A DNA stretch of 64,000 nt from Campylobacter concisus (GTDB taxonomy: Bacteria; Campylobacterota; Campylobacteria; Campylobacterales; Campylobacteraceae). The stretch spans positions 186,001 to 250,000 of the forward strand of contig NZ_LVLC01000001.1 in the NCBI RefSeq assembly GCF_002092855.1. Reading direction: 5' to 3'. How positions within the stretch are numbered: the stretch's first letter is position 1; each line of letters begins with the position of its first letter. This document shows positions 29,120 to 38,501 of the stretch, piece after piece. The notes beneath the pieces were generated by a model. It searched no databases and had not been told where the DNA came from. It was given only the letters and a program-made list of their open reading frames with translations. The position numbers were made by a program, and so were the translations under genes.

Positions 29120-30550
29120 GTGGGAAAATTCGTCCAAAATATAGATCATTTTTTTGATTTTTGTAAAGAAAATGAAGTCAAATTTGTAGATTTTAGATTT
29201 ACTGATTTAGGTGGTGCTTGGCATAGCATTAGCTACAACATAAAAGCTGTTACGAAAGAAAATTTTATAAATGGCATACCAATGGACGCTAGCTCTATGC
29301 ATGGCTGGCAACCAATTGATAAGAGCGACATGATAATGAAGCCAGAAGCTACAACTGCATTTTTAGATCCATTTACTTCCGATATTACAGTTGTTGTTTT
29401 TTGCGATATTTACGACATTTACAAGGGTCAAATTTATGAAAAATGCCCTCGCTCAATAGCCAAAAGAGCAATGCAGTACGTAAAAGATAGCGGTCTTGGT
29501 GACGAGGCGTATTTTGGCCCTGAGAATGAATTTTTTGTCTTTGACAACGTCAAAATCATCGATAGCCCAAACTGCGCGATGTATCAAGTAGATAGCGAGG
29601 AAGGTGAATGGAACGATGCTACTGACTTCAAAGATAGCTACAACACAGGTCATCGCCCACGCAGAAAAGGCGGCTATTTGATGACTCAGCCAATCGACAG
29701 CATGGTCGATCTAAGAGCCGAGATGATGCAAGTTCTAGAGCAAGTTGGCCTTGAAGTATTTTTGGGTCACCACGAAGTCGCACAAGGACAAGGTGAGATC
29801 GGCGTGAAATTTGGCAATCTAGTCGAAGCCGCCGATAATGTCCAAATTTATAAATACGTCGTTCGCATGGTCGCTCACCTAAACGGCAAGACAGTTACAT
29901 TTATGCCAAAACCGCTTTATGGCGACAACGGCAGCGGCATGCACGTGCATCAATCAGTCTGGAAAGATGGCAAAAATTTATTCTACAAAGAGGGCAACTA
30001 TGCAAATTTAAGTGACTTTGCAAGGCACTACATCGGCGGCGTTTTAAAACACGCAAGAAGCGTTGCAGCCTTCACAAACCCAAGCACAAACAGCTACAAA
30101 CGCCTAATCCCAGGCTTTGAAGCGCCATCTATCCTAACTTACTCAAGCCAAAACCGCTCAGCGAGCATCCGCATACCTTACGGAGCTGGCGAGAAGTCAG
30201 TTAGGGCTGAGATGAGATTTCCAGATAGCACAGCAAACCCTTATCTAGCCTTCTCAGCGATGCTAATGGCGGGCCTTGACGGCGTTAAAAACAAATACGA
30301 GCCAGTTGGTCCGATGGATGAAAATTTATTTAAACTTCACCTAGATGAGATCAGAGAGCGTGGCATCGAGCAGCTACCGCACACACTTCGTGGCAGCCTT
30401 GAAGCGCTTATCCGCGATAACGAATATCTAAAACCGATAATGAGCGATCTTTTCATCGACACTTATCAGCATATGAAATTTGAAACTCAGGTTTGGCCTT
30501 ACGAAGCACGCCCAACCGCTTATGAGTTTAAAACCTGCTTCTCTTGCTAA
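29120..30550 (+). CDS. glnA: Glutamine synthetase type I
   Basis: GlnA makes glutamine from glutamate and ammonia. The 476-residue protein has the beta-grasp N-terminus [13 protein letters not shown], the GPENEFFVF metal site, the [13 protein letters not shown] loop, [14 protein letters not shown] and [17 protein letters not shown], and the NRSASIRIP arginine site. At the usual adenylylation position NLYDL, this protein has NLFKL with phenylalanine 404, so it cannot be adenylylated there. The GTG start at 29120 follows an AAAGGAG site. C. jejuni also has glnA next to cheZ, as I recall. Confidence 0.97.
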   Translation: MGKFVQNIDHFFDFCKENEVKFVDFRFTDLGGAWHSISYNIKAVTKENFINGIPMDASSMHGWQPIDKSDMIMKPEATTAFLDPFTSDITVVVFCDIYDIYKGQIYEKCPRSIAKRAMQYVKDSGLGDEAYFGPENEFFVFDNVKIIDSPNCAMYQVDSEEGEWNDATDFKDSYNTGHRPRRKGGYLMTQPIDSMVDLRAEMMQVLEQVGLEVFLGHHEVAQGQGEIGVKFGNLVEAADNVQIYKYVVRMVAHLNGKTVTFMPKPLYGDNGSGMHVHQSVWKDGKNLFYKEGNYANLSDFARHYIGGVLKHARSVAAFTNPSTNSYKRLIPGFEAPSILTYSSQNRSASIRIPYGAGEKSVRAEMRFPDSTANPYLAFSAMLMAGLDGVKNKYEPVGPMDENLFKLHLDEIRERGIEQLPHTLRGSLEALIRDNEYLKPIMSDLFIDTYQHMKFETQVWPYEARPTAYEFKTCFSC

Positions 30551-30556
30551 AACGCA

Positions 30557-30590
30557 TTTCCAAGCTCATTTTGGGCTTGGAAACTTTTTT
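30557..30590 (+). terminator. Rho-independent terminator of glnA
   Basis: Stem TTTCCAAGC (30557-30565) with GCTTGGAAA (30575-30583), extended by a T-G and a C-G pair around an ATTTT loop, followed by CTTTTTT. It lies seven bases after the glnA stop. Confidence 0.9.
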
Positions 30591-30624
30591 AATCAAATTT
30601 AAAATATAAAATCTCCGTCGTACA

Positions 30625-30647
30625 TATCAATGCATCTTACATTGATA
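30625..30647. repeat. Inverted repeat between glnA and the exporter pseudogene
   Basis: TATCAATG (30625-30632) and CATTGATA (30640-30647) with a 7-base loop; flanking ACAT/ATGT continue the symmetry with a two-base bulge. There is no T tract, so it is not an obvious terminator. It could be an operator remnant or a 3' hairpin. Confidence 0.3.
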
Positions 30648-30711
30648 ATATGTAAATTTTTAATACATACAAAAATACAAAATATTTAGCGTAAAATTTT
30701 ATGTATCTTAT

Positions 30712-31325
30712 CTATACTTTAGTAAAAAGTAAACTAAAAGCGACTAGAAGCATAATAATCCCAACAAAAATTTCTAAAATTTTCCATGAAAATTCTTTTG
30801 CAAAAACTAGAGCGAGAACTCTTGCTCCATATCCTAAAGAAAAGAAGAAAAATAGCGATGCAAGACTAGCACCGATGCCAAAAATTATATTTTCATCTCC
30901 AAATTTTGTTGAAATAGATCCTATTAAAAGCATCGTATCAAGATAGATGTGTGAGGATTTAGCCAAGTAAAAGCAAGCGTCAAAAGCACTATTTTGCTAA
31001 ATTTTGACTCGTGTTGCGCACTAGGAAGAAGGCTTTTGGGATTTTTAAATGCACCATACAAACTCTTTAGACTATAGACAAATAAAAAGATAAAGCCACC
31101 ATATATGGCAACCTGTTTAAAAAACTCAAATTTTTGTAGCACTTTTGCAAAACCAAAAACTCCAGCAAATATAAGCAAGGCATCACCAAGTGCGCATATT
31201 AAGCAAACTGCGAAAACATGTTCCTTTTTTATACCCTGCTTCAAAACAAATGCATTTTGCGCGCCGATAGCCAATATTAAAGATAAACTTGTAAAAAATC
31301 CACTCCAAAATGCAGACATTTTCAT
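30712..31325 (-). pseudogene. LysE/ArgO-family amino-acid exporter, frameshifted
   Basis: The first 127 codons from ATG 31325 read as a LysE-type exporter (SLILAIGAQNAFVLKQG, then LTLAFTWLNPH). The frame then changes: downstream codons in another frame continue the same family with IYLDTMLLIGSIS and three more membrane helices to the stop at 30712. The break is at 30948-30953, where a TGTGTG (CACACA on the coding strand) has two bases more than needed to restore NPH-IYLD. The two parts together would give about 200 residues, the normal size. Either the gene is inactivated by repeat slippage or the sequence has an error. LysE/ArgO proteins export lysine or arginine. Confidence 0.85.
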
Positions 31326-31432
31326 CCTTTTTAAATTACCAATTATCTAAAATTTAACTAAAAGCAATCTAAAAGATCGAAAATTTTAACTATATGAAAA
31401 GGATAAATAATCATAAATTTATGCCTTTTTTT

Positions 31433-31440
31433 ATAAAATC
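31433..31440 (+). promoter_or_regulatory. Candidate -10 element upstream of dnaX
   Basis: TATAAAAT after a run of seven T residues, 27 bases before the TTG start of dnaX. No -35 hexamer is convincing. Confidence 0.3.
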
Positions 31441-31467
31441 CTTGAACTTTATAAAAAGGATACCGCA

Positions 31468-33105
31468 TTGCAAGCACTAGCTTTAAAATATCGCCCTAAA
31501 AATTTTGACGAGCTCATAGGTCAAGAAGCAGTTAGCAAAAGCCTAATACACGCACTTGACGAGGGTCGCATAAGCCACGCATATCTATTTTCTGGGCTTA
31601 GAGGAAGTGGTAAAACTTCAAGTGCTAGGATATTTTCAAAAGCTTTAGTGTGCGAAAAAGGACCTACTTCAAAACCATGTGAAGTATGCCCACAATGCAT
31701 AATGGCAAATGAGTCAAGACATATGGACATCATCGAAATGGACGCTGCTAGCCACAGAAAGATAGATGACATAAGAGAGCTAATAGAGCAAACAAAATAT
31801 GCTCCAGCAATGGCAAGATACAAAATTTTTATAATCGATGAAGTCCACATGCTAACCAAAGAGGCATTTAATGCTCTTTTAAAAACGCTTGAAGAGCCGC
31901 CAAGCTATGTAAAATTTATCCTAGCGACGACTGATCCATTAAAACTCCCAACAACGGTACTTTCAAGAACGCAGCATTTTAGGTTTAAGCAAATAAGCAG
32001 ATACAGCATCATTAAACATCTTGAGTTTATTTTAAGCAAAGAAGGCATTAGCTACGAAAAAGAGGCGCTTGAAATTTTAGCAAGAAGTGGCGGAGGATCG
32101 CTAAGAGATACTTTGACACTTCTTGATCAAGCTATCATTTACGGGGCAAATAATGTCACGGCAAATGGCGTAGCATCGATGTTAGGACTTCTTGATCCAG
32201 AAAAGATCGAAGAGATAATAACTCATGTTTTAAATCATGATAAAAATGCTATCAGAGTGCTTGTAAGCGAACTTGAAAGCTACGATCCAGAGATGATAAT
32301 AGATGAAATTTTGGCAAATTTAAAGCAAAAATTTATAGAAAACGACTCAAAAATTTCACTACTTGTTTATGAGAGATTTTTTAGGATTTTGGCACAAGCT
32401 AAAGGTATGTTAAACGTAAGTAGCGACAATGGCTTTGTACTAATGCTAATGCTTTTTATGATGATAGAAGCGCTAAATTTACAAGATATCGATGACGCTA
32501 TAAATGAAGTGATCTCAAAAAATAGCGAAAATTCCACTCAAATCACAGAAGTCATCACTCAAAAAAGCCAAGTAGCTCCTGCTAAAATGCAAGGTCCATA
32601 CGAACTCTTCTTAACAAAAATTTATGATAGAAATTACGATCTTGGCGAGTTTTTTAAAGAATTTGTAGAATTTAGCTTCTTTAATAACAATGAGCTTGGA
32701 CTGATAGTAAATGCAAAAGATGAAAATCTTGAATATTTTAAGAAAAATTGGAAAATTTTAAACGAGATATTGCGTACGCTTTTTGGACAAAATGCGAAGA
32801 TAGTAAATGCAAAGAGTGATGAGCAAAAAGCACAAACTAAGATGCCTAAAGCCTCTTTAGAAAATAATGAAAAAAGCGAATTAGACGAGCTTGATGAGGA
32901 AATTTCAAGACTAAATGCAAATAACATTGAAACTAAAAATGAGCCAAAAACTGAGATAAAAAGCGAGCTACAAAACGAGAAAAATAACTTTTCTTTGATG
33001 CTAAATAAAGAGCCAAAAACACCAGAAGAGCTTCAAAGGCAAAGAGAACAAGGGGTTCTAAAAGAGGCAAATAGACTCTTTGGCGAGCCAACTATCGAGA
33101 GCTAG
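31468..33105 (+). CDS. dnaX: DNA polymerase III gamma/tau subunit
   Basis: DnaX is the ATPase of the clamp loader. It has LALKYRPKNFDELIGQE, Walker A GLRGSGKTSSARIF (about 43-56), a zinc module (CEKGPTSKPCEVCPQC), Walker B IFIIDEVHML and the sensor TTDPLKLPTTVLSR. Domain III follows, then a low-complexity acidic C-terminus. The start is TTG at 31468 behind AAAAGGA. 545 residues, shorter than E. coli tau (643). It converges with ccoS, overlapping by 14 bases. Confidence 0.95.
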   Translation: MQALALKYRPKNFDELIGQEAVSKSLIHALDEGRISHAYLFSGLRGSGKTSSARIFSKALVCEKGPTSKPCEVCPQCIMANESRHMDIIEMDAASHRKIDDIRELIEQTKYAPAMARYKIFIIDEVHMLTKEAFNALLKTLEEPPSYVKFILATTDPLKLPTTVLSRTQHFRFKQISRYSIIKHLEFILSKEGISYEKEALEILARSGGGSLRDTLTLLDQAIIYGANNVTANGVASMLGLLDPEKIEEIITHVLNHDKNAIRVLVSELESYDPEMIIDEILANLKQKFIENDSKISLLVYERFFRILAQAKGMLNVSSDNGFVLMLMLFMMIEALNLQDIDDAINEVISKNSENSTQITEVITQKSQVAPAKMQGPYELFLTKIYDRNYDLGEFFKEFVEFSFFNNNELGLIVNAKDENLEYFKKNWKILNEILRTLFGQNAKIVNAKSDEQKAQTKMPKASLENNEKSELDELDEEISRLNANNIETKNEPKTEIKSELQNEKNNFSLMLNKEPKTPEELQRQREQGVLKEANRLFGEPTIES

Positions 33106-33334
33106 CCTTATCTTTACTGCTAGCCTCTAGCCTCTTTTTTAGCGCTTCTTTTTTGCGAAGCTCTAGCTCATAAGCTTCATTTAGTGCATCTTCATCGTCC
33201 AAATTTGCTCCGTCTAAAAATTTTCGGTAGTCCTCAAATTGTTTATTTTTTATCCCCCAAAGCACGCCAAAAAGCAAAAATGCCCCCATCAAAACCGAGA
33301 TAAAAACCAGCATCGCAAGTGTCGCGCTATCCAT
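33092..33334 (-). CDS. ccoS: cbb3-type cytochrome oxidase assembly protein CcoS
   Basis: An 80-residue protein with one N-terminal membrane helix (about 5-28), then WGIKNKQFEDY, the CcoS-like motif, and a charged tail. CcoS is needed for cofactor insertion into cbb3 oxidase. It begins one base inside the upstream ccoI stop, a pair that is standard in proteobacteria. Its last 14 bases overlap the end of dnaX on the other strand. Confidence 0.88.
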   Translation of the reverse strand: MDSATLAMLVFISVLMGAFLLFGVLWGIKNKQFEDYRKFLDGANLDDEDALNEAYELELRKKEALKKRLEASSKDKASSR

Positions 33335-35715
33335 TATTTTTCCTTAAATTTTCTAACAATATAAAGCGAGTTTAATATAACACTTAGCGAGCTAAGCGAC
33401 ATAAAAAGTGCAGCAAATAGCGGAATGACATAGCCACACACAGCAAATGGCACAGCAAGAACATTATAAAGAAGACAAAAGAGCAAATTTTGCTTTATCG
33501 TTTTGTAAGTAAATTTTGAGATTTTTATGGCCTTTGCTAGACTTTTTAAACTATCATCAAGTAACACTACATCGCTTTTTTCTAGGCTTATTGCCGCCCC
33601 GCTTCCCATACAAATAGCAACATGAGCAAGGCTAAGCGCTGCTGCGTCGTTTATGCCGTCCCCTACCATTAGAACCTTTTTGCTCTGCTCTTTTAGTTCG
33701 CTTATAAATTTAGCTTTCGTTTCAGGCAACATCTCTGCTCTAAACTCACTCACGCCAAGCTCATCTGCCACATTTTTTACCACTTTTTGCACGTCGCCAC
33801 TTAAGATACACACTTTCATGCCAGCGCTCTTTAGCTCGTCTATCAAGGTCTTTGCCTCGGGCTTTACACTATCTTTTAGATAAAATTTCGCCACTAACTC
33901 ACCATTAAGCCCCACAAAAAAGCTCACATTTTCTTCAGTTTCATCAAAGCTAATACCATTTTCAACTAAAAATCGCTTGCTTCCTGCATAAAATTTTTTA
34001 CCTGAAATTTCAGCCTCAACACCCTTTGCCACGCTTAAATTTATATTTTTAAGCTCTATTTTCCTTGCGCCTTTTTGCTTTAGAAATTTAGCCACTGCCA
34101 CGCTTATTTGATGATTTGATATAAGAGCTAGCGAATAAATTTCATCTAAACTTATGCTCTCTTTTATGAAAAAATCACTAACTTCAAATTCTGCCTTTGT
34201 GAGCGTGCCAGTCTTGTCAAATACCGCTACATCGCACTTTGCAAGGCTTTCAAAAAATTTAGCCTCTTTAAAAAGTACTCTATTTTTAAAGGCCACACCA
34301 AGGGCACAGACACTACTAACTGGCGTGGCAAGCGCAAGCGCACAAGGGCAAGCGATCACGATGACGCTAACAGCCGTGACAATAGCCTCTGAAAAGCCAT
34401 ATTTAAAGTACCAAAACCAAAATGTAAAAAATGCCAAAGTCAGCACGCTAAGAGAAAATTTAGAAACGATTTTATTGACTACTAGCTCGATATTTGGCTT
34501 TTTTAGCTCTGCATTTTGGAGTAAATTTATAAGCTGATTTAGATAAGAATTTTTAAAAATTTCCTTTGCTTCGTAGATGATTTGTCCATTTTGACAAATG
34601 ACACCACTTTTAACCTCTTGCCCCACTCCCAAGGTCACAGGCAGGCTCTCTCCCGTTAGACTTGAGCTATCCACGCTTGCCTCGCCACTAAGCACCACTC
34701 CATCAAGTAGCGCCCTCTCACCTGATCTAAGCATGATCTTTTCGCCCAAATTTACATCTCTTGGCTCTTTTAAAATATCCTTACCATCTTCTAAAACGCA
34801 CACCTTTGTAAGCAGCATATCATTTAAGAAATTTGAAGTCTCAAGCGCCTTTTTCTTACCCAAAATTTCTAAAAATTTACCGATAAAAACAAAGGTAATG
34901 ATCATCGCAACCGAGTCAAAATAGCTCTCGCCACTCCTCGTAAACATCGCAAAAATGGAGTAGATATAGGTTATGCTAGCTCCGGTGATAACGAGCAAAT
35001 CCATATTTGGTGAAGCGTTTTTTATGGCTATCTTCGCCCCTTTAAAAAACTCGCTACCAGTATAAAAAAGTACAGGCGTCGCTAATACAAACTGCGCAAA
35101 GCTTAAAATATCTTTTATGTCGCCTCTTATGCCACTAAAATACCCACTATACTGAGCAATGGCTAGCCACATAATATTCATCGTAGCAAAGATACCAACT
35201 AGCGCTTTTGTGTAAAAATTTCTTCTTTTCTTGGCTAGCTCGTCCTCTTTTTGACTCGTAGCATAAGGCTTTGGAACGTAGCCAACGGCATAAATTTTTT
35301 CAATTATTTGCTCTACCAAAAGCTCCTGCTCATCAAAAACAATGACCGCTTTTTGATTAAGCGAGTTGATATTTACCTCCAAGACGCCAGGCAAGTTAAA
35401 AAGTGCCTTTTCAAGTAGCCAGATGCAAGCTGAGCAAGTGATGCCATCGATTAAAAATGAAATTTGACTAAAGTCGCCCTCTTTTGTCACAAGCTCGCTA
35501 AAATTTGCTGCTAAATTTTTGATATTTGCACCGTTGCTTGCCGGTGTAAGTGTATTTTTACCAAGACGTTCATAAAACTCGCTAAGCCCATTTTCATTTA
35601 AAATTTCATAAACGCCTTTGCAACCAACACAGCAAAATTTAAGTCCGCCTTCATTTGAGATCATCACGCTTTCATCAAATTTTAATCTACAATGAGCACA
35701 TCTACTTTGTGGCAT
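33334..35715 (-). CDS. ccoI: Copper-transporting P-type ATPase CcoI (FixI)
   Basis: The 793-residue P1B ATPase exports copper for cbb3 oxidase assembly. N-terminal cysteine pairs (CAHC, FCCVGCKGVYEIL) mark the CcoI/FixI zinc-ribbon-like domain. A heavy-metal domain with CSACIWLLE follows. About eight membrane helices include the CPC motif (VIACPCALALATP). The cytoplasmic loops have SSLTGESLPV, DKTGTLT, MVGDGINDAAAL. The associated gene ccoS downstream supports CcoI rather than CopA. Confidence 0.95.
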   Translation of the reverse strand: MPQSRCAHCRLKFDESVMISNEGGLKFCCVGCKGVYEILNENGLSEFYERLGKNTLTPASNGANIKNLAANFSELVTKEGDFSQISFLIDGITCSACIWLLEKALFNLPGVLEVNINSLNQKAVIVFDEQELLVEQIIEKIYAVGYVPKPYATSQKEDELAKKRRNFYTKALVGIFATMNIMWLAIAQYSGYFSGIRGDIKDILSFAQFVLATPVLFYTGSEFFKGAKIAIKNASPNMDLLVITGASITYIYSIFAMFTRSGESYFDSVAMIITFVFIGKFLEILGKKKALETSNFLNDMLLTKVCVLEDGKDILKEPRDVNLGEKIMLRSGERALLDGVVLSGEASVDSSSLTGESLPVTLGVGQEVKSGVICQNGQIIYEAKEIFKNSYLNQLINLLQNAELKKPNIELVVNKIVSKFSLSVLTLAFFTFWFWYFKYGFSEAIVTAVSVIVIACPCALALATPVSSVCALGVAFKNRVLFKEAKFFESLAKCDVAVFDKTGTLTKAEFEVSDFFIKESISLDEIYSLALISNHQISVAVAKFLKQKGARKIELKNINLSVAKGVEAEISGKKFYAGSKRFLVENGISFDETEENVSFFVGLNGELVAKFYLKDSVKPEAKTLIDELKSAGMKVCILSGDVQKVVKNVADELGVSEFRAEMLPETKAKFISELKEQSKKVLMVGDGINDAAALSLAHVAICMGSGAAISLEKSDVVLLDDSLKSLAKAIKISKFTYKTIKQNLLFCLLYNVLAVPFAVCGYVIPLFAALFMSLSSLSVILNSLYIVRKFKEK

Positions 35716-35901
35716 TTTTACTTTCTTTTATCTAAAATTTTTACCAATATTATTGCATCACATGCCTATTACACACCATATAAATTTATGGTAGGCAAAC
35801 TGCAAAAATAGGCACAAATTCTTCTTTTGTTATCGTTATAAAATGGCGAGATTATAGCAAATCAACCATTTTTGAGCAAAAATTTTATTTTATACCATTT
35901 C

Positions 35902-35930
35902 TTGACAACAAAGTTTTATTTTTATAAAAT
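35902..35930 (+). promoter_or_regulatory. Candidate sigma-70 promoter of rho
   Basis: TTGACA (35902-35907), 17 bases, then TAAAAT (35925-35930), overlapping a TATAAA. It lies 73 bases before the rho ATG in a 288-bp divergent intergenic region. This is the best -35/-10 pair I see in the window. Confidence 0.5.
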
Positions 35931-36003
35931 GCCAAAACTTTCAAAAACTTCTTTTTGAAACCTAGAAATTCTGCAAAATTATCCCCGCATTTAAAGAGGA
36001 AAA

Positions 36004-37344
36004 ATGGAAAATAACCAAACCGAGCAAAGTGCTGCTCAAAACACAAAAACTACAAAAAAACATCAAGCATCAAGAACACACATACCAGTAGACGGACACA
36101 AGATCGAAGAGCTAAGAACGCTTAGTTTAGATGAGCTAGTACAGATCGCAAATAGCGTTGGTGTCGAAAATCCACGAGAATTTCGTAGGCAGGATTTGAT
36201 ATTTGAGATACTAAAAACCCAGACAAAACAAGGCGGCTTTATACTATTTACTGGAATTTTAGAGATCACAAACGAGGGCTACGGCTTTTTAAGAGCTGTT
36301 GATGCGAATTTAAGCGACAGTTCAAACGATGCATACGTCTCAAACTCACAGATCCGCAAATTTGCACTTCGCGTGGGCGACATCATCACCGGCCAAGTGA
36401 GAGAGCCAAAAGATCAAGAAAAATACTACGCTCTTTTAAAGATCGAAGCGGTAAATTATATGCCTCTAGCAGACGCAAAAGAGAGGCCACTCTTTGACAA
36501 CCTAACCCCGCTTTTTCCAACTGAAAAGCTAAATTTAGAGTACGATCCAATGAAGCTAACTGGCCGCGTACTTGACCTTTTCACGCCTATCGGTAAAGGT
36601 CAGCGTGGTCTAATCGTCGCACCTCCAAGAAGTGGTAAAACCGAGCTTATGAAAGAGTTAGCTCACGGCATCGCTAAAAATCACCCAGAAGCCCAGCTCA
36701 TGGTGCTTCTAGTCGATGAGAGACCAGAAGAAGTTACCGATATGCAGCGCTGCGTAAAAGGCGAGGTATTTAGCTCGACATTTGATCTACCAGCGCTTAA
36801 TCACGTCCGCGTAGCAGAGCTTGTCATCGAAAAGGCAAAACGTCTAGTTGAGATGGGCAAAGATGTCATCATCTTGCTTGATAGTATAACCCGTCTAGCA
36901 CGTGCCTACAACACAGTAACCCCACCAAGCGGTAAGGTACTAACAGGCGGTGTTGATGCAAATGCACTTCATAAGCCAAAACGCTTCTTTGGTGCAGCTA
37001 GAAACATCGAACACGGCGGCTCACTAACCATCATTGCAACCGCACTAATCGACACTGGCTCACGCATGGACGAAGTGATATTTGAAGAGTTTAAAGGCAC
37101 TGGAAACAGCGAGATCGTGCTTGACCGCAACATCTCTGACCGCAGAATTTACCCAGCTATCAACGTACTAAAATCAGGTACCAGAAAAGAAGAACTACTT
37201 CAAAAACCTGACGAGCTTCAAAAAATTTGGGCTATCCGCTCTGCGATTGCGACAATGGATGATGTTGAAGCGCTTAAATTCTTATATGCAAAAATGCTAA
37301 AAACAAAAGATAACAAAGAGCTTCTCTCTATCCTAAACGAGTAA
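36004..37344 (+). CDS. rho: Transcription termination factor Rho
   Basis: Rho is the RNA-dependent ATPase that ends untranslated transcripts. After a short basic N-terminus comes the Rho_N helix bundle (about 33-72) and the RNA-binding cold-shock-like domain (GFLRAVD). The ATPase has Walker [10 protein letters not shown] (about 206-214) and [45 protein letters not shown] and FKGTGNSE. 446 residues, full length. GAGGAAAA precedes the start. Confidence 0.98.
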   Translation: MENNQTEQSAAQNTKTTKKHQASRTHIPVDGHKIEELRTLSLDELVQIANSVGVENPREFRRQDLIFEILKTQTKQGGFILFTGILEITNEGYGFLRAVDANLSDSSNDAYVSNSQIRKFALRVGDIITGQVREPKDQEKYYALLKIEAVNYMPLADAKERPLFDNLTPLFPTEKLNLEYDPMKLTGRVLDLFTPIGKGQRGLIVAPPRSGKTELMKELAHGIAKNHPEAQLMVLLVDERPEEVTDMQRCVKGEVFSSTFDLPALNHVRVAELVIEKAKRLVEMGKDVIILLDSITRLARAYNTVTPPSGKVLTGGVDANALHKPKRFFGAARNIEHGGSLTIIATALIDTGSRMDEVIFEEFKGTGNSEIVLDRNISDRRIYPAINVLKSGTRKEELLQKPDELQKIWAIRSAIATMDDVEALKFLYAKMLKTKDNKELLSILNE

Positions 37345-37474
37345 ATTTAACTGAGCTTGAAGCGCTTGCTTTGAGCTCAAATTTCTTCACTTAAAATATC
37401 CAGCTAAAAATATCTTAGAAATTTTAAATTTTCTAGCTCTTGCAATTATAAAAGAATTTACGATTTTTAAACGA

Positions 37475-37687
37475 TTATTTACTAAATTTTTCTATGTCTT
37501 GATTGATCAAATTTTCATATTCGCAAAGCTCATTACAAGTCTTTTTGCTCTGCTCTATAAGCTCATCAAATTTAAATCCAAGCATCACAATACGATAAAG
37601 GTTGGGCTTGTGTTTTCGCCAGTTGTAAAGCGTTGCGACATCAACGTCTAAATGATAAGCCATATCACGTTTTGTCATCTTAGCCAC
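37475..37687 (-). CDS. Small helix-turn-helix DNA-binding protein
   Basis: A 70-residue protein with a likely helix-turn-helix (MAYHLDVDVATLYNWRKHKPNLYRIV, positions about 9-35), resembling small Cro-like or phage/element regulators known in Campylobacter. I chose the GTG at 37687 because an AAGGAG site lies six bases upstream. The ATG three codons later would be 15 bases from it. No partner gene is apparent; the gene ends 130 bp from rho on the other strand. Confidence 0.7.
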   Translation of the reverse strand: MAKMTKRDMAYHLDVDVATLYNWRKHKPNLYRIVMLGFKFDELIEQSKKTCNELCEYENLINQDIEKFSK

Positions 37688-37847
37688 TTTACACTCCTTT
37701 TTTTCGAGTAATTTTATAAATTTTATTCTGATAAGAAAACAATTGAATTATTTTATGTTTTTTATATATTTAATTGAATATTTAAACTTTATTTAATCCA
37801 ATAAAATTTAGAATACCAGTCAAACATTTTTTAAATAAGAAGTAAAA

Positions 37848-38447
37848 ATGAAAAATGTAGTCTTAAAAGTTGCTTTAGACTTAAGCCTAGCTAATGCCGC
37901 TGCTTTAGCACAAGGAGCGTTTATTGGAATCGAAGGAGATTGCTCTTTTAATTCAAAATTAACAGCAAAAAGCGACAATGGTAAATCAAAAGTCAAAAAG
38001 GCTCGACCAGGTATCGGACTAAAAGCTGGCTATAATTTTGATAGTTTTAAAGTATATGGAGCTTACATTTACGACTTTCAAGCAAAGAAATCACTTGGCG
38101 ATGAAGGTGGTACAGTAATAAAATGGAGTACACACAAATTTCTAGTAGGCGCAGACTATACACCAGAATTGACAAAAGACATAAAGCTAGTTTTTGGTGG
38201 ATACACTGGCTACTCAAAGCTTAAAATGGATGTATTTGACACTCATGATGGCTCGGAAAAAGCTAATACAAATGGCTGGATGCTAGGTGCAAGAATTGGT
38301 GTTGAATACTCTATCAACGAAAACAATGCAGTTGAATTTGGTTTAAAAGCCAATAGAACAAAATGTTGCTCTATAGCAAAATATGATAATGCAAAAATAA
38401 AAGAGACAAACGTTGGTATTTACATGGGATATACATATAAATTTTAA
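37848..38447 (+). CDS. Outer-membrane beta-barrel protein (OmpW/porin-like fold)
   Basis: A 199-residue protein rich in alternating strands: SFNSKL, GIGLKAGYNF, KVYGAYIYDF, HKFLVGADYTPEL, IKLVFGGYTGY. It ends in the C-terminal signature YMGYTYKF with a final phenylalanine, the mark of an outer-membrane barrel. The N-terminus has a possible cleavage site after ALA (21) but the hydrophobic core is interrupted by Asp 11 and Asn 16, so export may be weak. Four cysteines are unusual for this type. It stands alone between the HTH gene and a strong terminator. Confidence 0.75.
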   Translation: MKNVVLKVALDLSLANAAALAQGAFIGIEGDCSFNSKLTAKSDNGKSKVKKARPGIGLKAGYNFDSFKVYGAYIYDFQAKKSLGDEGGTVIKWSTHKFLVGADYTPELTKDIKLVFGGYTGYSKLKMDVFDTHDGSEKANTNGWMLGARIGVEYSINENNAVEFGLKANRTKCCSIAKYDNAKIKETNVGIYMGYTYKF

Positions 38448-38455
38448 TCGCTCAC

Positions 38456-38492
38456 AAGCTCAAATTTAAGAGTAAATTTGAGCTTTTTATTT
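38456..38492 (+). terminator. Rho-independent terminator of the barrel gene
   Basis: A perfect 13-bp stem, AAGCTCAAATTTA (38456-38468) with TAAATTTGAGCTT (38473-38485), loop AGAG, followed by TTTATTT. On the opposite strand it sits just downstream of the acetyltransferase stop, so it may serve both genes. Confidence 0.9.
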
Positions 38493-38501
38493 AAAAACGA
38501 A

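Noticed and set aside
32870-32876. AAAAAAG in dnaX as a possible programmed frameshift making a gamma-like form
   Set aside because: The heptamer is in a phase (GAA AAA AGC) that does not match the A-AAA-AAG slippery frame of E. coli, and no Shine-Dalgarno-like stimulator or strong hairpin is obvious, although both alternative frames meet a stop soon after.
37345-37400. Possible terminator after rho (GAGCT/AGCTC repeat)
   Set aside because: The stem is short, the loop is irregular and there is no T tract, so I do not call it.
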